64,000 bases of DNA from Alphaproteobacteria bacterium (GTDB lineage Bacteria; Pseudomonadota; Alphaproteobacteria; JAVJVX01). Each line of letters begins with the position of its first letter. The first letter of the stretch is position 1. A model generated the notes under the pieces. It saw only the letters and a program-made list of their open reading frames with translations. It made no database searches and had not been told where the DNA came from. Positions 15,842-23,630 of the stretch are shown here, in pieces. The stretch is from the NCBI GenBank assembly GCA_040220875.1, contig JAVJVX010000005.1:186001-250000 (forward strand), written 5' to 3'. The position numbers and the translations under genes were made by a program.

Positions 15842-16567
15842 ATGAGCATCTGGGGCAAAATTATCGGCGGCGCGGCGGGCTTCGCCCTGGGCGGCCCGCT
15901 GGGCGCCATCCTGGGGGTCGCAGCCGGCCACGCAATCGACCGCAACCTGCCCGGCAAGGGCGCGGCCGGGGCCGATACGGCGCAGGCGGCCTTTACCGTG
16001 GCGCTCATCGTGCTGGCCGCCAAACTGGCCAAGGCCGATGGGCACGTCACCCGTGACGAGGTGGACGCCTTCAAGCGCCTCTTTCATATTCCGCCTGAGG
16101 AAAGCCGGAATGTCGCCCGCATTTTCGACGCGGCCAAGAAGGATGCGACCGGATTCGAGCCCTATGCGGCGCAGGTCGCGGGATTTTTCCGCCGCTCGCC
16201 CGCCGTCCTCGAGGAACTGCTTGACGCCCTGTTCCACATCGCGCGCGCCGACGGGGATGTCAGTCCGAGCGAAATCGCCTATCTGCGCGAGGTGGCCCGC
16301 ATCTTCGGACTTGGGGAGCGGGAGTTCGAGCGCGTCAGCGCGGCCAGCGACGCGGCGCAAAAAAGCGACCCTTATGGTGTGCTGGGGCTTGACCGTTCGG
16401 CCAGCGATGATGACATCAAGAAGACCTATCGTCGGCTCATTCGCGAGAACCATCCCGACAAGCTGATCGCCGAGGGCATGCCCGATGACTTCATCGAGCT
16501 GGCAAACGAGCGGATGGCCACGATCAATGCCGCGTATGACCAGATCGAAAAAGAACGCCGCCTTTAA
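15842..16567 (+). CDS. TerB/DjlA-like co-chaperone with C-terminal J domain
   Basis: A 241-residue protein. Residues 1-35 are a Gly/Ala-rich hydrophobic stretch (GKIIGGAAGFALGGPLGAIL) that may insert in the membrane. Residues about 48-165 form a TerB-like helical domain (AKLAKADGHVTRDEVDAFKR, FHIARADGDVSPSEIAYL). The last 65 residues are a J domain (DPYGVLGLDRSASDDDIKKT…) with the HPD motif near residue 204, so it should stimulate DnaK ATPase. This is the DjlA arrangement. It precedes uup by 47 bases on the same strand. Confidence 0.9.
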   Translation: MSIWGKIIGGAAGFALGGPLGAILGVAAGHAIDRNLPGKGAAGADTAQAAFTVALIVLAAKLAKADGHVTRDEVDAFKRLFHIPPEESRNVARIFDAAKKDATGFEPYAAQVAGFFRRSPAVLEELLDALFHIARADGDVSPSEIAYLREVARIFGLGEREFERVSAASDAAQKSDPYGVLGLDRSASDDDIKKTYRRLIRENHPDKLIAEGMPDDFIELANERMATINAAYDQIEKERRL

Positions 16568-16614
16568 GGCACGATCCCCGCACACCATCCTCGCATAGGC
16601 ACGATCCTCACAAA

Positions 16615-18468
16615 ATGGCTGATCCTCCCATCCTGGCGTTACGCGACGGCACGGTTTCCTTCGGACAGAAGCCGGTTTTCAGGGACGTCTCCATTTTCCT
16701 CAATCGCGGAGACAGGGCCTGCCTGATCGGGCGCAATGGCTCCGGCAAGTCCACCTTGATGAAAACACTGATCGGCGAAATCGAGCTCGACGCCGGGGAA
16801 CGCTATGTCGAGCCAGGGGCGCGTATCGTCTACCTGCGCCAGGAGCCGCAATTCGATCCCGACACCGCCTGCCGCGATATCGTCCTCTCGGGCCTGCCGC
16901 CACGACTGCCGACCGAAAACGAGTCGGACCGTACACACATGGCCGAGGCCGCGCTGGACGAGATCGAGCTGGCGCCGGCGCTGAAGGCGGGTGAGTTGTC
17001 GGGCGGGCAGGCGCGCCGTCTGGCCCTTGCCCGGGCGTTCGCCGGCGAGCCCGATGTGCTGCTCCTCGACGAGCCGACCAATCATCTTGATTTGCGGATG
17101 ATCCGATGGCTTGAGGACAGGCTCAAACGTTTTCGGGGCGCACTTTTGATGGTCAGTCACGATCGCGCCTTCCTCCGCGCGCTCGGCACCAGCATCCTCT
17201 GGCTCGAACGCGGCAAGCTGCGCCAGACGGCCCGCAATTTTTCGGCATTCGATGAATGGTCCGAAGAAGTGCTCGAAGCGGAAGAAAAAGAACTCGCACG
17301 GCTCGACACCAGGATCGCGCAGGAAATTCATTGGCTGCATCGGGGCGTGACAGCGCGCCGCCGGCGGAATATGGGGCGGCTGGCACGGCTGGCGGAAATG
17401 CGCGACAGGCGGGCCGCCCGGACCGATCCGGCGCGCCGCGCCAAGCTTCAGATTACCGCCGACGACGACCCGAGCAAGCTGGTGCTGGAGGCGCATCGGG
17501 CATCGTTCACTTATCCGGATCAGGACCGGCCGACCATCCGGCCCTTCTCGACCCGCATCCTCAAGGGCGACCGTGTCGGTCTGGTCGGACCCAACGGGGC
17601 CGGCAAGACAACGCTCTTGCGTATGCTGATCGGCGAACTGCCGCCGACCGGGGGGAAAATCCGCTTCGGCGCGGCCCTCAAGACCGCTTATTTCGATCAG
17701 AACCGCGCGCAACTCGATCCGGCCGCGACCCTTTGGACCACATTATGCGAAGACGGCGGAGACACGGTTTTCGTCAATGGCCGGGTGCGCCACGTCGTCG
17801 CCTACCTCAAGGATTTCCTGTTCTCACCCGATCAGGCGCGCCAGCCCGTGGGCAGTCTTTCGGGCGGCGAGCGCAATCGCCTGATGCTGGCGCGGATCCT
17901 GACCAAGCCGAGCAACCTTCTCGTGCTCGACGAGCCGACCAACGATCTCGACATGGATACGCTCGACCTGCTGCAGGAAACGCTTGACGACTACGATGGC
18001 ACGCTGCTCATCGTCAGCCATGACCGGGACTTCCTGGACCGGCTGGTCACCAGCGTCATCGTCCTCGACGGATCCGGCCAGGCCGATGAGTTCGTCGGCG
18101 GCTACAGCGAATACGCCCGGCGGATCGGCGACGTTTTCGGGTCGGGAGGCGGTCGGGCCAACAAGTCCGCCCGAGAGGGCCGAACGAATGAGGCCGGCAA
18201 GACGAAGTCGGCGCGGCCCACACGTCTCAGCTACAAGGACCAGCGCGATCTGGATCTTCTGCCCGACCGGATCGCGCAGCTCGAAGCGCAAAAGGCCGGG
18301 CTGGAAAAGAAACTTGCCGATCCCGCGCTTTATCAGAATGATCCGCATGATTTTGAACGCCTGGCGGCCGAACTGGAAGCCCGTCAGGCGGAGCTGGCGG
18401 CAGCGGAACAGCGTTGGCTCGATCTTGAAACCTTGCGCGAGACGATCGAGGCGGGAAAGCCGGGCTAG
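16615..18468 (+). CDS. uup: ABC-F ATPase, Uup type
   Basis: Soluble ABC-F protein with two nucleotide-binding domains in 617 residues; family members act on the ribosome. The first domain has Walker A GRNGSGKST, signature LSGGQARRLALAR and [12 protein letters not shown]. The inter-domain arm contains IHWLHRGVTARRRRNMGRLA, a Uup hallmark. The second domain has [22 protein letters not shown] and [12 protein letters not shown]. The tail after about residue 510 is a basic linker followed by a coiled coil (about 555-612), also characteristic of Uup. It ends 2 bases before ampD. Confidence 0.93.
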   Translation: MADPPILALRDGTVSFGQKPVFRDVSIFLNRGDRACLIGRNGSGKSTLMKTLIGEIELDAGERYVEPGARIVYLRQEPQFDPDTACRDIVLSGLPPRLPTENESDRTHMAEAALDEIELAPALKAGELSGGQARRLALARAFAGEPDVLLLDEPTNHLDLRMIRWLEDRLKRFRGALLMVSHDRAFLRALGTSILWLERGKLRQTARNFSAFDEWSEEVLEAEEKELARLDTRIAQEIHWLHRGVTARRRRNMGRLARLAEMRDRRAARTDPARRAKLQITADDDPSKLVLEAHRASFTYPDQDRPTIRPFSTRILKGDRVGLVGPNGAGKTTLLRMLIGELPPTGGKIRFGAALKTAYFDQNRAQLDPAATLWTTLCEDGGDTVFVNGRVRHVVAYLKDFLFSPDQARQPVGSLSGGERNRLMLARILTKPSNLLVLDEPTNDLDMDTLDLLQETLDDYDGTLLIVSHDRDFLDRLVTSVIVLDGSGQADEFVGGYSEYARRIGDVFGSGGGRANKSAREGRTNEAGKTKSARPTRLSYKDQRDLDLLPDRIAQLEAQKAGLEKKLADPALYQNDPHDFERLAAELEARQAELAAAEQRWLDLETLRETIEAGKPG

Positions 18469-18470
18469 CC

Positions 18471-19196
18471 ATGCGGACCGAGATCATCAGTCACCCGTCG
18501 CCCAATTGCGAGGACCGTCCGTCCGGGCAGACGGTCGATACGCTGATCATTCATTACACCGGCATGCAGAGCTACCAGGCGGCACTCCGCAACATGTGCG
18601 ACCCCGCGGCCAAAGTCAGCGCCCATTACATGGTCGGACGCAACGGGCTGCGCTATCGGCTGGTGGATGAGGAACGCCGCGCCTGGCATGCCGGGATGGC
18701 GTCCTGGCAGGGGGCGGCCGATATCAACGACCGATCGATCGGGATCGAACTGGTCAATCCCGGCCACGAATGGGGCTACATCCCGTTTCCGGCGGCCCAG
18801 ATGGCAAGCCTCGAAGCGCTCATATTCGATATTCTGGAACGTCACCCGATCCCGGCCGAGCGTATTCTGGGTCACAGCGACGTGGCACCGCTGCGCAAAC
18901 AGGACCCGGGCGAATTATTCGACTGGCAGGGGCTCTCGGAAATCGGCCTTGGTGTCTGGCCGGGCGCCGACACGCCCGCCGACACGGTACCGGCACCCGA
19001 CGATGTCGGCGCAATTCAGACTCTGCTGCGCCGCTTTGGCTATGCCTGCCCCGATACCGGCCGACTTGATGACGAAACGCGGGCCGTGATCCTCGCCTTT
19101 CAGCGGCATTTTCAGCCAGAAGCGACCGGCCTGCCGCCCGATCCCGAGATGTGTCGCCGGCTGGCCGATCTGGCACAGCGCTTTGGCGCGCCCTAG
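18471..19196 (+). CDS. ampD: N-acetylmuramoyl-L-alanine amidase, AmpD type
   Basis: Zinc amidase of the Amidase_2 family that cleaves the lactyl-amide bond of anhydro-muropeptides during peptidoglycan recycling. The 241-residue protein lacks an export signal, fitting the cytoplasmic AmpD group. Probable zinc ligands are H28 in LIIHYTGM, and the His and Asp in HSDVAPLRKQDPGELFDW near 134 and 144. ISAHYMVGRNG-like and IGIELVNPGHEWGY segments are typical. Residues about 175-235 form a peptidoglycan-binding domain (IQTLLRRFGYACPDTG…LAFQRHFQP). It is 2 bases from uup and directly upstream of rnpB. Confidence 0.93.
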   Translation: MRTEIISHPSPNCEDRPSGQTVDTLIIHYTGMQSYQAALRNMCDPAAKVSAHYMVGRNGLRYRLVDEERRAWHAGMASWQGAADINDRSIGIELVNPGHEWGYIPFPAAQMASLEALIFDILERHPIPAERILGHSDVAPLRKQDPGELFDWQGLSEIGLGVWPGADTPADTVPAPDDVGAIQTLLRRFGYACPDTGRLDDETRAVILAFQRHFQPEATGLPPDPEMCRRLADLAQRFGAP

Positions 19197-19202
19197 CCGT
19201 CC

Positions 19203-19231
19203 TTGACGGGCCGTCACGGCCACCCTACCTA
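19203..19231 (+). promoter_or_regulatory. candidate promoter of rnpB
   Basis: TTGACG (19203-19208) and TACCTA (19226-19231) are separated by 17 bases. The predicted start 7 bases downstream coincides with the first base of the RNase P RNA P1 stem at 19238. The -10 box lies inside a perfect 12-bp palindrome, CTACCTAGGTAG (19225-19236). The -10 box is a modest match to the consensus. Confidence 0.55.
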
Positions 19232-19237
19232 GGTAGT

Positions 19238-19621
19238 GCCAGATGGCCGGATGGCCGCTCCCGCGACGCTTTTGCCCGCGGGGGAGGAAAGTCCGGGCTC
19301 CACGGAAACACGGTGCCGGGTAATGCCCGGCGGGGGCGACCCCAGGGAAAGTGCCACAGAGACCATACCGCCCGGCCCTCGAGCCGGGTAAGGGTGAAAA
19401 GGTGCGGTAAGAGCGCACCGCGCGGCCGGTAACGGCGGCGGCAGGGTAAACCCCACCGGGAGCAAGACCAAATAGGGGCGGCAGGCCTGGTTCTGCCAGG
19501 CAAGCGGGTTTCCGCGCCGTCGCCCGGGTCGGTCGCGCGAGGCGCCCGGTGACGGGCGTCCCAGATGAATGGCCATCCCCCGCCTCGGCGGGGACAGAAC
19601 CCGGCTTACAGGCCATCTGGC
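19238..19621 (+). ncRNA. rnpB: RNase P RNA (type A)
   Basis: Catalytic RNA of RNase P, which removes the 5' leaders of tRNA precursors. The ends close perfectly into helix P1: GCCAGATGGCC at 19238-19248 pairs with GGCCATCTGGC at 19611-19621. The conserved 5' core GAGGAAAGTCCGGGCTCC appears at about 19284-19301, and AGGGAAAGTGCCACAGA follows. The 3' core ACAGAACCCGGCTTACA lies just before the P1 3' strand. Length is about 384 bases, normal for type A. A run of T (19622-19627) follows the last P1 base. It sits between ampD and the mraZ regulatory region. Confidence 0.97.
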
Positions 19622-19993
19622 TTTTTTCTTTCATAACAGGGTCTTGTAAAAATCTGGCCGGGCGCCCGGCCGGTCCGGCCCCAAATAGAACATAAGTAGA
19701 ACAAAATATTGGTGACCGCAATATTTGGGGGTCCAAATCAAGCCTCCCCCTTTCATTTGGGGGTTGTGCCCCTTCGCGCCGAACCCGACCGGAAAATGGC
19801 TGAAAACCCAAGCGGTTACGGTCTATTTCCATTGACGCCCAAAATTACCCATGATATCCCATAACGTCCCAATCCCGGCAAGGATGGGGACGCGCCAGGA
19901 GGGGATGCCCGGGCCGATCCCGCCATCCGCATAACGGCGCACTGGGTATCGGCCGAGAGGGGGCCAAGGGCGATGACGCCCGTGGGGACGAAC
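19622..19993. promoter_or_regulatory. long leader region before the dcw cluster
   Basis: About 370 bases between rnpB and mraZ with no supported gene. It holds an AT-rich stretch (19640-19740) with the inverted repeat ATTTGG-GGGT-CCAAAT (19723-19738), a C5/G5 hairpin with an 8-base loop at 19746-19763, and four phased TGGGN repeats (19837-19871). This is the natural place for the main promoter of the mraZ-ftsZ cluster, but I cannot fix its -35 and -10 boxes with confidence. Confidence 0.5.
19837..19871 (-). promoter_or_regulatory. candidate MraZ-binding box: four TGGGN repeats at 10-bp period
   Basis: Read on the minus strand, this stretch gives TGGGA, TGGGA, TGGGT and TGGGC, each separated by exactly 5 bases. 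On the plus strand the units are at 19837-19841, 19847-19851, 19857-19861 and 19867-19871. MraZ is known from E. coli to bind TGGGN direct repeats with 5-bp spacers before its own gene. Position (about 120 bases before mraZ), unit and spacing all fit autoregulation. Confidence 0.8.
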
Positions 19994-20470
19994 GTGGCGC
20001 TGTTTCTTTCCACCTTCGTAAACAAGATCGACCGCAAGGGCCGGGTTTCGGTCCCTGCCCCCTTTCGTGCTGCCCTGGCCGGGCAGAGCTTTCACGGCCT
20101 GGTCGCGTTTCGGTCCTACAAGCTGCCCGCCGTGGAGGCCTTCGGTTTCGACCGCATGGAACAGATCTCGCGGAGCGTCGACGGTCTCGACCTGTTTTCC
20201 GACCGCCAGGACGATTTGACGGCGACGATTTTCGCCGATGCCCGCCAACTTGCTTTCGATGGCGAGGGGCGGATCATGCTGCCCGAAGATCTGCTGGCCC
20301 ATGCCGGCATCGCGGAACGCGCCGCCTTTGTCGGCCGTGGCCCCACTTTTCAGATTTGGGAACCCGAAGCCTTTGCCGCGCATCAGGAAACGGCGCGCGC
20401 CCGGGTCATCGCCGACGGCGCGACGCTCCACCTCAGTCCGCCGGCCGGGGGCGGAGGCAGCGCGCCATGA
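19994..20470 (+). CDS. mraZ: MraZ, transcriptional regulator of the dcw cluster
   Basis: DNA-binding protein with two SpoVT/AbrB-like repeats that forms rings and represses the division/cell wall cluster. I prefer the GTG at 19994: it gives the family's usual opening (MALFLSTFVNKIDRKGRVSV) and has GGGGA about 5 bases upstream. An in-frame ATG at 19973 would add 7 residues but has poor spacing to its ribosome-binding site. The first repeat has DRKGRVSVPAPFRAAL and the second has FDGEGRIMLPEDLLAHAGI. The protein is 158 residues, normal. Its stop overlaps the rsmH ATG. Confidence 0.95.
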   Translation: MALFLSTFVNKIDRKGRVSVPAPFRAALAGQSFHGLVAFRSYKLPAVEAFGFDRMEQISRSVDGLDLFSDRQDDLTATIFADARQLAFDGEGRIMLPEDLLAHAGIAERAAFVGRGPTFQIWEPEAFAAHQETARARVIADGATLHLSPPAGGGGSAP

Positions 20471-21495
20471 TGGCGGACGACACCCCTTTCGCCACCAGCC
20501 ACGCCGCGACAAACAGCGGCCATCTCCCCGTTATGATCGCCGAAGTGCTTGCCTTCCTCGCGCCACATGAGCGGGGAATCTATGTCGATGGCACGTTCGG
20601 CGGCGGCGGCTACAGCCGCGCGCTTCTGGCGGGCGGGGCCGGCAAGGTATTCGGCATCGACCGCGACCCGGAAGCTGTGGCGCGCGGGCAGGCGCTGGCC
20701 GACGAGCAGCCGGGACGTTTCGTGATGCTGAAGGGAACGTTCGGGCGGATGGACTCGCTCGTACGCGCCAATGGCACCGATTTCGTCGACGGGATCGCCC
20801 TCGATCTGGGCGTGTCCTCTTTCCAGCTGGACGACCCGGCGCGCGGCTTTTCTTTCGCCAAGGACGGGCCGCTCGACATGCGTATGAGCCAGGGAGACGG
20901 CGGAGACGCGAGTGCGGCCGATCTCGTCAACCAGGCGGAAGAAAAGGAATTGGCCCGGATTTTTCGCGAGTACGGAGAGGAGCGCTTCGCGCGGCGCATC
21001 GCCCGCGCGATCATCGAGCGCCGGATGCAGGGCCCCATCACCCGCACGGGCGAACTCGCGGAGATCATTCGGGACGCTGTCCCGGGCGGACGCAGGCAGA
21101 AATCGTCCAAGGCCAGCAAGATCGATCCCGCGACTCGCAGTTTTCAGGCGCTCAGGATCGCCGTGAACCACGAAATGGAGGAATTGGACCAGGGGCTGGC
21201 GGCGGCAGAGGAACTCCTCCGGCCGGGGGGCCGGTTGGCGGCCGTCTCCTTTCACTCGCTCGAGGACCGCCGGGTCAAATCCTTTCTCCGCCGTCGCAGC
21301 GGCGATCGGCCCAGCCCGTCGCGCCATCTGCCGCCGGTCCCCGAGACGCTGGCCGAGCGCCCTGGATTTCGCCAGTTGACCCGCCGGGCGGTGAAACCCG
21401 GCGCAGCCGAGATCGCCCGCAATCCCCGCGCCCGCTCGGCCCGGCTGCGGGCGGCCGAACGACTGGCCGCGGCCAGCCCGGGCGGAGGCGCGTGA
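20467..21495 (+). CDS. rsmH: 16S rRNA (cytosine(1402)-N(4))-methyltransferase RsmH
   Basis: SAM-dependent enzyme that N4-methylates C1402 in the ribosomal P site. The 342-residue protein has HLPVMIAEVLAFL near the start, the SAM motif YVDGTFGGGGYSRALL, and LDLGVSSFQLDDPARGFSF and FHSLEDRRVKSF, all RsmH hallmarks. The ATG at 20467 overlaps the mraZ stop (ATGA), so a longer upstream reading is not needed. The end overlaps the ftsL start region. Confidence 0.97.
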   Translation: MMADDTPFATSHAATNSGHLPVMIAEVLAFLAPHERGIYVDGTFGGGGYSRALLAGGAGKVFGIDRDPEAVARGQALADEQPGRFVMLKGTFGRMDSLVRANGTDFVDGIALDLGVSSFQLDDPARGFSFAKDGPLDMRMSQGDGGDASAADLVNQAEEKELARIFREYGEERFARRIARAIIERRMQGPITRTGELAEIIRDAVPGGRRQKSSKASKIDPATRSFQALRIAVNHEMEELDQGLAAAEELLRPGGRLAAVSFHSLEDRRVKSFLRRRSGDRPSPSRHLPPVPETLAERPGFRQLTRRAVKPGAAEIARNPRARSARLRAAERLAAASPGGGA

Positions 21496-21908
21496 TGCGC
21501 CGGTCCACCCTGTTCTCCCTCGCTTTCGCCCTGCTTCTCGGGATCTTCGTCTTCGCCGTGAAGTACCAGGTAATGGATCTTGAACGCGAAGTGACACAAC
21601 TCAACCGCGACATCCTTTCCAGCGAGGAAGCTATCCACGTGCTCGAGGCCGAATGGAGCTTCCTCAATCAGCCGGACCGGTTGCGCAAACTTTCGGGCAA
21701 ATATCTCGACCTCGCCCCCGCGCGATCCGATCAGTTCATCACCCTCGACGCATTTCGCCAGCGCTACCCGGATTTACCCGCGACGCCCCGGGCGCCGGCC
21801 CGGCCCGAAGCCACGAGCCGGCCCGGCCCCGTCGCTTCGCACGACCGCGGCACCTCGCAGAGCTCCGTCGTCGTCGAACCAGCCGCCCTCACGGGAGGCC
21901 ATCCATGA
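21495..21908 (+). CDS. ftsL: FtsL, cell division protein
   Basis: Small bitopic divisome protein that pairs with FtsB and helps activate FtsW-FtsI. The 137 residues comprise a short cytoplasmic start, a membrane helix at about 5-22 (LFSLAFALLLGIFVFAV), then a leucine-zipper-like coiled coil (MDLEREVTQLNRDI…IHVLEAEWSFLNQPDRL), as expected. The tail after about 90 is Pro/Ala-rich. GGAGG at 21484-21488 is 6 bases before this ATG; a GTG at 21492 is possible but too close. Assigned from structure and the fixed rsmH-ftsL-ftsI order, since FtsL sequence is poorly conserved. Confidence 0.9.
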   Translation: MRRSTLFSLAFALLLGIFVFAVKYQVMDLEREVTQLNRDILSSEEAIHVLEAEWSFLNQPDRLRKLSGKYLDLAPARSDQFITLDAFRQRYPDLPATPRAPARPEATSRPGPVASHDRGTSQSSVVVEPAALTGGHP

Positions 21909-23629
21909 CCAGAGCCAGACGCAGCGCCTCAGGCCAGGCCGGCACCACGCCCGGAAAACACGGCCGGGTCCAAATGGACGGGCACGTCAAGCAGGCGCTT
22001 GAAACCGGGCGCACGCGCATCGTCATCATGAGCGCGCTGTTCGTGCTGGCGTTTTTCGTGGTCGGCCTGCGCCTCTTCGAGGTCATGGCGCTCAACCGCG
22101 CGGCCGAGCCGCGACTTGCCAAAATGCCCGAGACAGCGAGCCTGCACATGGCGCGCGCCGATATCGTCGACCGCAACGGCGTGCTGCTCGCGACCAATCT
22201 TGCGACCGCCTCACTCTACGCTGAACCGCGTCGCGTGCTGGATCCCGCGGACGCCGCGCGCCGGCTGGTGCGGGTCCTTCCCGGCCTTTCCGAGCCGGAG
22301 CTCCGCGCCAAGCTGTCCGGTGGGCGAAGCTTCGTCTGGCTTCAGCGCAACCTGACACCGGGCCAGCAATACGAGGTGAACCGTCTCGGTCTGCCGGGCC
22401 TGCAGTTCCTGCGCGAGGAGCGTCGTGTCTATCCGCATGGCCCCGCGGCCGCGCACGTGCTGGGCATGACAAACGTGGACAACGAGGGTCTCTCGGGCGT
22501 GGAAAAAGGCCTGGATGATCTTCTGCGCACCAGCCAGTCGCCGGTACGGCTGTCCGTGGATATCCGGGTGCAGAGCATTCTGCGCGATGAGCTTTCGAAG
22601 AAGGCCGAAGAATTCAGCGCGAGCGGCGCCGCCGGCATCATGATGGACGTGACCAGCGGCGAAATCATCGCCCTCGTCTCGCTGCCGGACTTCGATCCGA
22701 ACCAGCCAGGTACGGTGAACGCGGCCACGACGTTCAACCGCATCACGCTCGGCGTCTACGAGATGGGGTCCACCTTCAAAACGTTTTCCACGGCGCTAGC
22801 GCTGGAAAAGGGAACGGTCACCCTTTCGGACCAATACGAAACGTCCGACCCGATCCGTATCGCCCGGTTCACCATCCGCGATTTCAAGCCGAAGAAGGGG
22901 CCGCTCAGCGTGCCCGAAATCTTCATGTACTCATCCAATATCGGCACCGCCAAGATGGCCATGGATGTCGGCACCCAGGCCCAGCGCGACTTTCTCGACC
23001 GGATCGGCCTTCTTTCGACGCCGCACCTCGAACTGCCCGAGATCGGCTCGCCCCTCGTGCCGGCGCGCTGGCGCGACATCAACACCATGACGATTTCCTT
23101 CGGCCACGGCCTTGCCGTGACGCCGCTCCAGATGGCGACGGCCACCTCGGCGATCGTCAACGGCGGCACTCTGCCCCGCGCAACGCTGCTTGCCCATGAC
23201 ACGGATGACCGGGTCGAGACCGGCCCGCGTATCATCTCCCCGCGCACGTCCGAAAAAATGCGCCACCTCCTGCGCCTCGCCGTCGAGCACGGCACCGGCA
23301 GCCATGCCGTGGCGCCAGGCTACCTTGTGGGCGGCAAGACGGGCACGGCGGAAAAGACGTCGGACGGGCGGTACGGTGAGGGGTTGCTGTCCTCGTTCTC
23401 GGCAGCCTTTCCAATCAATGACCCGCGCTACGTGCTGGTCGTTCTGATCGACGACCCGAAAGGTACAAAGGAATCTTTCGGCTACGCGACCGGCGGCTGG
23501 ACCGCAGCGCCGGTGGTCGGCAGCGTCGTCGAAAAGGCGGCACCCCTGCTTGGCGTGCGCCCGACGCTGCGTTTTCAAGATCCCAAATTCGAAGAACTCC
23601 TTACCCATGTGGGAACACGGGGACACTGA
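21905..23629 (+). CDS. ftsI: FtsI (PBP3), septal peptidoglycan transpeptidase
   Basis: Class B penicillin-binding protein that cross-links septal peptidoglycan in complex with FtsW. The 574-residue protein has one membrane helix at about 38-58. The PBP dimerisation domain begins at RADIVDRNGVLLATNL. The transpeptidase domain carries the three active-site motifs STFK (289-292, catalytic Ser289), SSN (343-345) and KTG (478-480). The ATG at 21905 overlaps the ftsL stop (ATGA). Length is typical. Confidence 0.97.
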   Translation: MTRARRSASGQAGTTPGKHGRVQMDGHVKQALETGRTRIVIMSALFVLAFFVVGLRLFEVMALNRAAEPRLAKMPETASLHMARADIVDRNGVLLATNLATASLYAEPRRVLDPADAARRLVRVLPGLSEPELRAKLSGGRSFVWLQRNLTPGQQYEVNRLGLPGLQFLREERRVYPHGPAAAHVLGMTNVDNEGLSGVEKGLDDLLRTSQSPVRLSVDIRVQSILRDELSKKAEEFSASGAAGIMMDVTSGEIIALVSLPDFDPNQPGTVNAATTFNRITLGVYEMGSTFKTFSTALALEKGTVTLSDQYETSDPIRIARFTIRDFKPKKGPLSVPEIFMYSSNIGTAKMAMDVGTQAQRDFLDRIGLLSTPHLELPEIGSPLVPARWRDINTMTISFGHGLAVTPLQMATATSAIVNGGTLPRATLLAHDTDDRVETGPRIISPRTSEKMRHLLRLAVEHGTGSHAVAPGYLVGGKTGTAEKTSDGRYGEGLLSSFSAAFPINDPRYVLVVLIDDPKGTKESFGYATGGWTAAPVVGSVVEKAAPLLGVRPTLRFQDPKFEELLTHVGTRGH

Positions 23630-23630
23630 G

